A DNA stretch of 35,835 nt from Clostridia bacterium (lineage in GTDB: Bacteria; Bacillota; Clostridia; UBA1212). The notes under the pieces were generated by a model. The model was not told the origin of the DNA, did no database searches, and saw only the letters and a list, made by a program, of their open reading frames with translations. A program made the position numbers and the translations under genes. How positions within the stretch are numbered: position 1 is the first letter of the stretch; each line of letters begins with the position of its first letter. The stretch spans positions 1 to 35,835 of the forward strand of contig JAGDAX010000119.1 in assembly GCA_017848335.1 (NCBI GenBank), written 5' to 3'. This document shows positions 15,094-23,042 of this stretch, piece after piece.

Positions 15094-18000
15094 TATCAAG
15101 TCTCCTTCCGGAATTGCATATATTAAAATAACCGCAGTATCTGCAATTATCGCTGTCTTTGGGTTTGGCCTTGCCGGGATCTGCGCCGCCTACTATTTGA
15201 GAACCGTTTCCTGCCTGAGCGCCGCTGCCGTTTTTAACGCCGCTGCCAGCCTGAGCGCCGTCATCCGGTCGCGCAGCGCCTCCTGCAGCCGTCTCGTCCG
15301 CTGCCTGAGTCGCCCTCACAAAGGTTCCCTTAAACAATTCTCCCACGTGCCGTCTTATATTTTCCACGCTGTCACCTGCCGACGCATCAAGGTCCAGCGT
15401 TTTTACGTTGACCCTTACGCCCTCCTTTGAGGAGGCTTCGGCAACGTTGCTGAACGCGGTATCGCTTTTGTCCACGAACGTATTCAAAACGTGCAGATTT
15501 TCATTGTCGCTGTCCGCACCGTATCTGTAATAAGCAAGCGCCGCCCTGAAGCCGCTGCCGTCAAATCCAGTTACGTTATCAAAGGAATCCGTGCCGTTCT
15601 CAAAGGAATCAGTTACGTTCTCACCTGAATTAATGTCCTTCTCGATTAAAATTTTATCGTCGGAAGTTAATTCACCGTTAAGCCTCCCGTCCGGCGTGCC
15701 TCCCCGGTTGATCGAATTCTCAACCATCCGTTTAAGCGCAGTATAATACAGCTTCAGCTGTACGTTTTCGTCCTCGGATTGTATCTTATCGCCTTTGGAG
15801 GCCGCGTTTCCGGATTTGTAATCGATCACAAGATATTCTGTCCCTCCCCCGCGAACAGCGACCTTGTCGATCCTGTCGATCTTGCCGTTAATGACCGTAT
15901 CGACACCGGAGGGCTCCTCAGCAGGGATCCTTACCGCGTCAATATTGAGGCCCGGCCCGAAGGCCTGCTCGAAATATGCAGGCTCCGCGCAAATGCTCCC
16001 GGATATCTCCTGAAGGTTCAGAAGCTCCTTCTCTGCGAAATCGAGCGCCCTGTCAATGACGACTCTGTCGCGGGCGTTCAGCTCAAGCGAAAATTTCAGC
16101 TCCGCATTTTGCTCGTCGTTGAGAAAACGGGCCGAGGCGTCTTCGAGATAAGCTTTTAGCTCATTCTCGTTCATGTCCGCAAATCTGCCCTTGCGCCCTG
16201 CGGCTCTCATCGTGTGCTCCAGCAATGCGTGATAATAGCTTCCCGTGGACGTCTGCTTCACAAAGCCCTTTTCGTACTCACGGAGCCTTAGGATTTTTTC
16301 CATCAGATATCTGTAAGGACATTTGACCAGGCTTTCAACCGAGGTCGCGGCCACGTTAAAGTTCTTTTTGACCTTAAGGAGCGCCTTCACGGTATCAGGA
16401 GATATGCGGACGGCCGTGTCTTCATCCGCAGGAGCCTCCACGGCTTCATCCGCTGCATTCCTGTAAAAGGCGGCTTTGATTTCGCCAAACATCGCCGAGA
16501 TCCTTTCGACGACCTCCGAGGGTTCCTTGGGATCGCCGTTCTCGTCAACCTGCGAGTAGCTTATGTACAGCTTTTCGGAGGGTGCGCAAAGCACCGTATA
16601 GACCTTGAAGCCCGTGAAGAATATCTGCTCCTCATCCGTGAAAGCGGTGGTCTTTCCGGACTCTCTTATGGCCTTGCGTTCAGCGTCCTTGAGAATACCG
16701 GCGGAAGGCGGCGCGGGCGGGAAATCACCTTCGTTGGCGCCGATTATAAAAAGCACCTTCTTGTTGATATACCCCGAGCGAGTGAAGTCACCCACCTTGA
16801 CGTGGGATTCCGAATAAGGAATAAACCCGATCTCATAGCACGATACCGCCGCCGCAAGAAGCCTTGACGTGTATTCCACAAGCTTTCGCCAGCCCCGCCT
16901 TTTAACGTTCCCGAGAGTATTGCGGCACTCCGCGAGAATATCCGTAAATACGTTCCAGACCCTTATAAAGATGATATCGTCTGCGGTTTCCTGTTTTAAA
17001 TTCTCTCCGTAACGGTCGAGGCCCGTCTTCTCCGCGAATGCATATACAAGCTCGATCACGTCCGCCACAGATACGGCACCGGCTGCCCTAATCTTAAAGC
17101 CTTCTTCTGACGTCTGATCCGCGAGGCTGTCTGAACCCTCTGCGGATTCAAACAGACCGATCACCGCCCTTCCCAGCCTCAGGTATGAAGGCACAGGCGC
17201 ATTTTTGGAAAGGTATTTATTTACGTGGTGCCTGATAATTTTTCCAAAAGCCGCAAGCGATTTGCAGTTGTATTTATCCGCCAGCGTCTCAAGCCGGTCG
17301 ACGTCGTCGTTGACGCAGCCTGCCGTCTTAAGAAGACCGGTCTTCAGCATCGCAATGAAGCTTTCGATTTCATTGCTGCCGCATATTATATTCAGGAACG
17401 CGTCAATATATCTTATGATGGCGTGGCCGGACATTTCGATGCGCGCGTCAATAAAAACCGGGATATTCTTCTCCCTGAAAACCGCGTCAATTAGATAAAG
17501 CGTGTCGTCCGCAGAGGGCACCGCCAGAGCTATATCGTCGTATCTGTACCTGCCGCTCTTGACGAGCGAAATAATATTATCGCAAACGTTCTGTATCTCA
17601 TGATAGAGATCTGCGCAGGCATAGATCTTTATATCCGAAGGCTCCGGGTGCGGTATATCCTTCCTTAGATATTCACCGTAAAAACGCGAAAGATGGTACA
17701 GGCTTTGGGAACCGGAAAAGCGCGTCTGTTTATAATCGGACGCGTCAAGGCCGACAGTCTCGACGCTGCATCCCGGAATCGCAGAAAGCCTGTTGTAAAT
17801 CACATTATAAGTCTCGTTTGCCTGCTTAAACACAGGATTTTTGGAATCCTCGCGGTAGAGATAGATATTCATACGGTCGCAGGCGACTGCAAAGGCCCTC
17901 AAAAGGCCGAGCTCCGTCTCGGTAAAGCCCGTGAAGCTGTCCACGTACAGGTATGAACCGGTAACGATCGATTTACCGGACCTTATGAGAACGATTGCCC

Positions 18001-18577
18001 GCTCTGCAAGAGCGGCAGGCGTTTCAAAGCCGCCCTCCTTTAAAAGCCCGTCGTACCTTTCCAATATAAGCGAAAGCTCGCGAAGCCTTGCCGGGGAAAG
18101 ATTGTTCCTCTTGTTGTCAGCGCTCATATGATCCGCCGCGAATTCAAGATTTGAGCAGTCGATATTGTACTTTTGAAGCTCCCGAAGCGTCGCCGAAAGC
18201 TTTGAGATGGCGTCCGGATTATCGATTATATCTCTAAAGCATACAAGACTGCCGTCCAGGTCGTTTACCGCTTTTACGGTAAGCATACCCGACAGAGACG
18301 ACGTGAGCGGGGCGCCGGTCTTTACGTTGGCGTCCTGCAATATTCTGTAAACAAGGCGGTTGAAGCTTATGATCTCGTAGGAAATGAGGCCGTTGATTTT
18401 TTCGCGCTTTAAAAGCTGCTTTTCGATCTCGACGGTCTGCTGCTCGGGCACCACCAGAAAGCAATGCCTTGTCGGAAACAGGGCGTTGCCTTCGCGGCTT
18501 ACGGCCAGAAAATCATTGATCGCATTGAAGGTTTTGCCGGAGCCGGACGGTCCGTATATGATTTTAACGTAAGACAA
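15083..18577 (-). CDS. addB: ATP-dependent helicase/nuclease subunit B (AddB-like)
   Basis: This 1164-residue protein matches the AddB subunit of the AddAB double-strand-break resection complex. The Walker A motif GPSGSGKT is at 9-16. The PD-(D/E)xK nuclease end contains GKIDRID and VIDYKSG. The four iron-sulfur cysteines are present: C753 (KCPYRYL) and C1145, C1148, C1154 (CRYCGYFNIC). Two low-complexity insertions interrupt the nuclease domain: a 7-residue repeat (ENVTDSF, ENGTDSF) and an Ala/Gly-rich stretch just before the cysteine triad. The start is TTG 18577 with GGAGG seven bases upstream. No addA lies in the window, although the two are usually adjacent. Confidence 0.92.
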   Translation of the reverse strand: MSYVKIIYGPSGSGKTFNAINDFLAVSREGNALFPTRHCFLVVPEQQTVEIEKQLLKREKINGLISYEIISFNRLVYRILQDANVKTGAPLTSSLSGMLTVKAVNDLDGSLVCFRDIIDNPDAISKLSATLRELQKYNIDCSNLEFAADHMSADNKRNNLSPARLRELSLILERYDGLLKEGGFETPAALAERAIVLIRSGKSIVTGSYLYVDSFTGFTETELGLLRAFAVACDRMNIYLYREDSKNPVFKQANETYNVIYNRLSAIPGCSVETVGLDASDYKQTRFSGSQSLYHLSRFYGEYLRKDIPHPEPSDIKIYACADLYHEIQNVCDNIISLVKSGRYRYDDIALAVPSADDTLYLIDAVFREKNIPVFIDARIEMSGHAIIRYIDAFLNIICGSNEIESFIAMLKTGLLKTAGCVNDDVDRLETLADKYNCKSLAAFGKIIRHHVNKYLSKNAPVPSYLRLGRAVIGLFESAEGSDSLADQTSEEGFKIRAAGAVSVADVIELVYAFAEKTGLDRYGENLKQETADDIIFIRVWNVFTDILAECRNTLGNVKRRGWRKLVEYTSRLLAAAVSCYEIGFIPYSESHVKVGDFTRSGYINKKVLFIIGANEGDFPPAPPSAGILKDAERKAIRESGKTTAFTDEEQIFFTGFKVYTVLCAPSEKLYISYSQVDENGDPKEPSEVVERISAMFGEIKAAFYRNAADEAVEAPADEDTAVRISPDTVKALLKVKKNFNVAATSVESLVKCPYRYLMEKILRLREYEKGFVKQTSTGSYYHALLEHTMRAAGRKGRFADMNENELKAYLEDASARFLNDEQNAELKFSLELNARDRVVIDRALDFAEKELLNLQEISGSICAEPAYFEQAFGPGLNIDAVRIPAEEPSGVDTVINGKIDRIDKVAVRGGGTEYLVIDYKSGNAASKGDKIQSEDENVQLKLYYTALKRMVENSINRGGTPDGRLNGELTSDDKILIEKDINSGENVTDSFENGTDSFDNVTGFDGSGFRAALAYYRYGADSDNENLHVLNTFVDKSDTAFSNVAEASSKEGVRVNVKTLDLDASAGDSVENIRRHVGELFKGTFVRATQAADETAAGGAARPDDGAQAGSGVKNGSGAQAGNGSQIVGGADPGKAKPKDSDNCRYCGYFNICNSGRRLDNED
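15565..15643. repeat. 21-bp in-frame tandem repeat inside addB
   Basis: Units start AAAGGAATC at 15581 and 15602, with a partial copy before (15565-15580) and a diverged one after (15623-15643). The period is 21 bp, giving 7-residue repeats (ENVTDSF, ENGTDSF, then DNVTGF). Confidence 0.75.
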
Positions 18578-18669
18578 AACCTGACCTCCGTTTCGATTCC
18601 GCAGCCTGCTGAGGGTAAATTCAGTCAGCTTGTATAAAAGTCAACGGCCTTGATAAGCCTTGGGCTCAA

Positions 18670-19647
18670 TCAAAGAAACTGCTCGTCTATCCCCGACAAT
18701 GAGCTTCTGTAAAGCCGCACGTCGTCGAAGGCCTTCGTCCTCTCAGTGAGAGTGTTTTCGGCAGTCTTTGAGAGCGCGTCCTGCATCTCATACAGCTTGG
18801 CATCCATGTCGTCTATCATATGGAGCACCATTGCTTCGGGTGTTCTGGGCGTGACAGGGCTTCCGAATTCAGGCTTTCCGTGATGTGCCAGTATCATATG
18901 CACCAAAAGCTCCGTCACAGCTGCATCGCAGCCAAGCGCCCTTCCGTATTGCTCCACCAGCATCGCGCCCCTGACAAGGTGAGCCACTAAGGCTCCGTCC
19001 ACGGACTGCTCTTTTAAAAGTCCGGTTTCGTTCTGATTGTACTCAAAAAGCTTGCCGATATCGTGAAGCGCCGCTCCGGTGAGAAGCAGATCCTTGTTAA
19101 GATATTTGTACCCCTGATAAATATAAAACACGCCTCTCATGACACCTATAGTGTGCTCAAGAAGCCCTCCGATTCCGGCATGATGGAACGAAATTGCCGC
19201 CGGAAAGGTCAGCAGCTTATCGCGGTTGTCCTCATAAATTGCTTTCGTCAGCCTTTTGAGGTCCTCGTTGTCCACGTATTTATCAATATACGACATGATC
19301 TCGCCGAACATTACCTCTCCGGATCTGGGACTCGAACGCACAAAATCCTGAATGGTTACGGAGTCATTGTCGTTCTTTTTGCGAATTTTCCGAACGTTCA
19401 GCTGCAGCCTTTCCGAGAAGGATTCCACGTCAGCCTCAACGTACACGATATCATTGGCGGCGTAGTATCCGATCTCTCCCTTGGACGGGCTCCAGTAGTT
19501 TGCGTTTATCCTGCCGGATTTGTCCTTCAGGGAAAATGAAAGAAAGGGCTCGCCGGTCTTTTTGTTCTTTTTGGTGCAGGATTCGATCATAAAAAACTGG
19601 CACACCACAGTGCCGGCTTCCATTGCGCTGATCTTTACAGGTTCCAT
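18670..19647 (-). CDS. yhaM: 3'-5' exoribonuclease YhaM family (OB fold plus HD domain)
   Basis: This 325-residue protein has an N-terminal OB-type nucleic-acid-binding region (about 10-95) and an HD domain with EH at 164-165 (GGLLEHTIG) and HD at 195-196 (ALHDIGKL). This is the layout of YhaM, a Firmicutes 3'-5' exoribonuclease involved in RNA turnover. ATG 19647 follows GGAGG at a 4-base spacing. A terminator hairpin lies just upstream (19661-19698), so this gene probably opens the ten-gene array running to 1924. I could not identify a convincing promoter for it. Confidence 0.9.
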   Translation of the reverse strand: MEPVKISAMEAGTVVCQFFMIESCTKKNKKTGEPFLSFSLKDKSGRINANYWSPSKGEIGYYAANDIVYVEADVESFSERLQLNVRKIRKKNDNDSVTIQDFVRSSPRSGEVMFGEIMSYIDKYVDNEDLKRLTKAIYEDNRDKLLTFPAAISFHHAGIGGLLEHTIGVMRGVFYIYQGYKYLNKDLLLTGAALHDIGKLFEYNQNETGLLKEQSVDGALVAHLVRGAMLVEQYGRALGCDAAVTELLVHMILAHHGKPEFGSPVTPRTPEAMVLHMIDDMDAKLYEMQDALSKTAENTLTERTKAFDDVRLYRSSLSGIDEQFL

Positions 19648-19660
19648 AAAACCTCCGTTT

Positions 19661-19698
19661 TCTTAAAAGCACAGCAGCCGAAAACAACGGCCGCTGTG
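19661..19698 (-). terminator. Intrinsic terminator after the propeller lipoprotein gene
   Basis: CACAGC-A-GCCG (19670-19680) pairs with CGGC-C-GCTGTG (19688-19698) as an 11-position stem with one mismatch and a 7-base loop. Read on the minus strand it is followed by CTTTTAAG. It ends the upstream lipoprotein transcript and separates it from yhaM. Confidence 0.65.
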
Positions 19699-19806
19699 CA
19701 CTATCATCCGGTAGAAGTCAACAATTAAACGGTAAGCGCTGAATTTGTGCTTTTCTGCAAATCAGCGGTTAAACGCTCCTTCAGAAGATACAAAATCATC
19801 AGGGAT

Positions 19807-21705
19807 TTACCACTTGAAATCGGCATCCTTCCAGCTGAACTCATCGGGCACCTCACGGACGATGATCTTGACCGTGAAGGTGTTTTTCTGATCGGAGCCC
19901 ACCTGCGCCGTCACAGTGCATTCCCCTATGCCCTTGGGCGAGACCATGCCGTCCTTGCTCACGGTGGCGATTGAGGTGTCGCTGGATGTGTATACCACGG
20001 GATAATGCTCGGAAGGAACCATGGCCGGATAGTCCGGGTGCTTCTCGGTGGAGTCGTTGTAAACCTCACCCCAGGTGTCGTCCACGAACTTTACGAGGCC
20101 CCTCACCTGCGCTTTGTGCGAACCGCCGTTGCTCTTGCCGTTGTAAAGCACAAGCTCAGGCTCGACCGCCGTCACAGATTCGATGGCAGGAAATCTCTGG
20201 TCGAACAAAAATCCCTCCGGATATACGTATACCTTGAACACGACGGAGAAGCCCATGTAGGAAGCCTTAACGGTGGTCTTGCCTTCCTTGAGACCTTTTA
20301 TAGCAGTTCCGTCAAATTCAATGACCGACTTGTCGTAATCGGAAAACGTTATATTCTTAATATCGTCGCCTTCGATAGCATGCGTGGTAATGGTAGAGTC
20401 TACCCATTTAACGACCAGATCGTTGTAAGTCGTGCCCACGTTGAGCTTGACGAGGTGCGGCGTAGTCGTAAGACCCTCGGGCTTGGGATCCGTAAGCGGG
20501 GGCCAGAAGCTGTCGGCAAAGAGGATGTTCTTGTCGCCTTTGTTTTTGGCTACCTCGCCCTGGTAAGTCGTAAGATTTATGAAAACAAATCTCGTGGCCC
20601 ACTTGCCCCAGTAATCACCGTCGGTACCCGAAGCGAAAGCGAAGCCGAGCATCAGATTGTCCTTAAGCTGAACGTGGCCGTTGGAGCGCTTGGAGATGCC
20701 CATGTTGTGGCAAAGCTGCGCTATGTTCTTTTTGATGAACTCGCCTTTTATGAAGTGGATGCCGTCCTTTGATTCCCAAAGCTGAATGCCGGAATTGACC
20801 GTAAATCTCTGTGCAGTCTGTACGCCCAGGAAGAGCCCGGCGTCCTCAACGTAAACCACGTCCACCTGATCGCCGCCTCCGCTGGTGAAGGCGCGACCTT
20901 TGAACTGTATCGTCGCGGGCCAGTTGGGATCCGTGGCGTCGGCGATCGAAACGTATTTGTAATCGCCGTTGTCGCAGGCCCAGGTGTAATAGATGTAAAG
21001 CGTATCGTCGAGCACAACGAAGCTGGGCTCGCCTGCGCCCCATTTGTCGTCGGACTCGTTATAGTAAATGATCGGCTGCGGGTCGCCGCCCCATCCGCTG
21101 CCGTTCCATTTATCGAAGGGCCCGTCGGGTCTGCGCGATCTGGCAACGAAGATGTTATTGTTGATACCGCCGTTGGTGGAAACGATGGTGGACGTGTATC
21201 CGATATAATAGTAGCCGCCGAAATAGATCACACCGGGATCGCAAACCGAATAGTGATCCATTGAATCCGGCGTAGGCTGCAGCACCAGCTTTTCCTCGGA
21301 CCAGGTCTTGCCTCCGTCGTCGGAATGCTTATAGGTGAACCAGTCCCATTCGCCCGCGGTGCCGGGCGTCGCAAACCAGGCATCCATGGTGCCGTCGGGA
21401 TAATACATTATACTCGGAGCGTATCTGTATCCCCACCTGCCCTTGACGGGGCAATATACGTTAAAGCCGGTATCGACCGTTTCGAAATGAAAGTGTGTGT
21501 CGGGCAGCGGTTCCACCTTGGGAAGCGTGTCCGTGAATTCTCTGTTTTCCATGATTTTATCCTCTTCCGGAGCAGCTGTGGCAGTATGGTCTTTGCCCGG
21601 ACCAGAAGTTTTGCTCGGGTCCGCAGGGCCTGTACAGGAACACAATAAAGCAAGCAGCAGTAATCCGCTTGCTGCAAGAATGAAAATTTCTCTGATTTTT
21701 CTCAT
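19807..21705 (-). CDS. Lipoprotein with GH43-like beta-propeller and Ig-like C-terminus
   Basis: This is a 632-residue surface lipoprotein. A signal peptide ends in the lipobox LCSC with C24 as the lipidated residue. After a Ser/Thr/Pro linker, residues of about 80-420 resemble a five-bladed glycosidase propeller: RYAPSIMYYPDG, then CDPGVIYFGGYYYIGYTS (D156) and GAGEPSFVVLDDTLYIYY (E226), candidate acidic residues. The last 150 residues resemble a Big_2-type Ig fold (TSIATVSKDGMVSPKGIGE). It is a clear paralogue of the lipoprotein at 28820-31243. ATG 21705 has GGAGG five bases upstream; the longer frame overlaps the promoter. Activity and substrate are unknown, and it may only bind glycan. 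Confidence 0.85.
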   Translation of the reverse strand: MRKIREIFILAASGLLLLALLCSCTGPADPSKTSGPGKDHTATAAPEEDKIMENREFTDTLPKVEPLPDTHFHFETVDTGFNVYCPVKGRWGYRYAPSIMYYPDGTMDAWFATPGTAGEWDWFTYKHSDDGGKTWSEEKLVLQPTPDSMDHYSVCDPGVIYFGGYYYIGYTSTIVSTNGGINNNIFVARSRRPDGPFDKWNGSGWGGDPQPIIYYNESDDKWGAGEPSFVVLDDTLYIYYTWACDNGDYKYVSIADATDPNWPATIQFKGRAFTSGGGDQVDVVYVEDAGLFLGVQTAQRFTVNSGIQLWESKDGIHFIKGEFIKKNIAQLCHNMGISKRSNGHVQLKDNLMLGFAFASGTDGDYWGKWATRFVFINLTTYQGEVAKNKGDKNILFADSFWPPLTDPKPEGLTTTPHLVKLNVGTTYNDLVVKWVDSTITTHAIEGDDIKNITFSDYDKSVIEFDGTAIKGLKEGKTTVKASYMGFSVVFKVYVYPEGFLFDQRFPAIESVTAVEPELVLYNGKSNGGSHKAQVRGLVKFVDDTWGEVYNDSTEKHPDYPAMVPSEHYPVVYTSSDTSIATVSKDGMVSPKGIGECTVTAQVGSDQKNTFTVKIIVREVPDEFSWKDADFKW

Positions 21706-21777
21706 ATATACCTCCGTAAAAAAATCAATGAGTAACTCTCGTCCGGGGACAAAAGTGCGGGTTAAATCGCTGGTAAC

Positions 21778-21806
21778 ATTATACAAAAAAGCAGGCTCAA
21801 TCGCAA
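21778..21806 (-). promoter_or_regulatory. SigmaA-type promoter of the propeller lipoprotein gene
   Basis: On the minus strand TTGCGA (21806-21801) and TATAAT (21783-21778) are 17 bp apart. The ATG at 21705 is about 73 bases downstream of the -10 box. This leader argues for the short protein starting at the signal peptide. Confidence 0.75.
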
Positions 21807-21845
21807 GGATATATTTGCCTGCCTTTGACCTGCTTTTCACTGATT

Positions 21846-21867
21846 TAAAACGCGTTTGCAGACGCGC
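21846..21867 (-). terminator. Possible intrinsic terminator after the nucleoside kinase gene
   Basis: On the minus strand CGCGT and ACGCG form a 5-bp stem with a 6-base loop, extendable by one G-T pair, followed directly by TTTTAAAT. It lies about 85 bases past the kinase stop and upstream of the lipoprotein promoter. The stem is short. Confidence 0.45.
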
Positions 21868-21949
21868 ATGCAGCCGCTTTTATTCGTTTTTGCCCGGGAT
21901 CGTTCTTCCTGCCGCAGGGCCGTTACCCCTAATACAAGGCGGGAAAATT

Positions 21950-22915
21950 TTACTCAAAATAAAATTCGTTGAACACCGAATCCTTCGGTATAGCCAGCTT
22001 CTCTTTTGGCAGCACCGAATTGATCGCGGCCTCGTCAATATACCGATACACGACGGCCTTCTCCTCGTCGCTGAGACGCTCGATCAGTTTTCTGATCTTG
22101 GAGGTCAGATAGAAGGGCTCGTACATATAGGACGAGTTGAAGAAGAAGTCGGCGTATTTCTTCATGGGCTTGATGTACCGTTCCTCGCCCAGACGTACGC
22201 TGGGCCACATTTCGCAGGTGCGCATTACGCTGGCGCCTCGTTTTTCATTGTCGCGCACGGTCCTTCTCATAAATCTGATCATCTGCGGCGTTATGCGGAT
22301 CTTCGGATTCGAACGGGACGTGTACGTGTCGAAGGGGCAGATGTATATCTTGAGCTTGAGGTCGACGGATATTCCGTTAAAGACCTTGGGGTTCATGGTC
22401 TGGATGCCCTCTATGATCAATATATCCTTCCCTTTCCTTTTTATGGGATTTCTGTCCTTAAGCTGCTTGCCGGAAAGAAAATCAAACTCGGGGAGCATCA
22501 CCTTTTCGCCCCTGACGTACTGGCGCATTTTTGTCTTGAACTGGCTGACGTCGAAGGCCTCCACCGTCTCGTAATCCACGTCGTCGGAATCCTCTGAGAT
22601 CAGCCCCATTTTGACCTGCTTCCGTTTGGTATATTCCTTGTCGTGGTAGAAATCGTCAAGAGAAACCACCGTGGCGTTGATGCCTGTGGAGCCAAGCTTG
22701 TCGCGCAGCATCTCCGAGAAAGTGGTCTTGCCTGAGGACGAGGGCCCTGCCACGAAGATCATGCCCACGAATGAATCACGGCCCTTCAGCCTCGCGTCGA
22801 TCGCCCGCAGCAGATTCTCGTACTGCACGTTTACGCTGTACTCGCCCGTGCTGATGATGAAATCAAGCTCGTCCGATGAAAGAAATTCGTTCAAATAGTC
22901 AATTGAATGATCCAT
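21950..22915 (-). CDS. Uridine-kinase-like nucleoside kinase
   Basis: This 321-residue P-loop kinase belongs to the uridine kinase/phosphoribulokinase superfamily. Walker A is GPSSSGKTT at 57-65, followed by VVSLDDFYHD. IIEGIQTMNP is the lid or Walker B region, and MRRTVRDNEKRGAS with MWPSVRLGEERYI matches the clostridial nucleoside kinase subgroup. Members of that subgroup commonly carry TGS and threonyl-tRNA-synthetase-like domains at the N-terminus; here only about 50 residues precede the kinase core. The likely reaction is phosphorylation of a nucleoside such as uridine, but the substrate is not certain. ATG 22915 has AGAGG upstream. It lies 127 bases after the ABC transporter gene and may share its transcript. 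Confidence 0.82.
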   Translation of the reverse strand: MDHSIDYLNEFLSSDELDFIISTGEYSVNVQYENLLRAIDARLKGRDSFVGMIFVAGPSSSGKTTFSEMLRDKLGSTGINATVVSLDDFYHDKEYTKRKQVKMGLISEDSDDVDYETVEAFDVSQFKTKMRQYVRGEKVMLPEFDFLSGKQLKDRNPIKRKGKDILIIEGIQTMNPKVFNGISVDLKLKIYICPFDTYTSRSNPKIRITPQMIRFMRRTVRDNEKRGASVMRTCEMWPSVRLGEERYIKPMKKYADFFFNSSYMYEPFYLTSKIRKLIERLSDEEKAVVYRYIDEAAINSVLPKEKLAIPKDSVFNEFYFE

Positions 22916-23042
22916 AATTACCTCTTTAGTTATTTGTTTTTGTGCGGACAGGCTCCCGTGAAGGCTTCTGACCGCGGGTCGGATATTTGTCTGATACCTG
23001 CCGGATTATTAGAGGTTTAACCGACGGCGAAATGGTCATCCA

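Noticed and set aside
19716..19721. TTGACT as a -35 box for yhaM
   Set aside because: No acceptable -10 box is found 16-18 bp downstream; the expected place is occupied by the terminator hairpin.
21497..22597. Plus-strand frame of 366 codons
   Set aside because: It spans the lipoprotein start, its promoter and the kinase gene in antisense and shows no domain.
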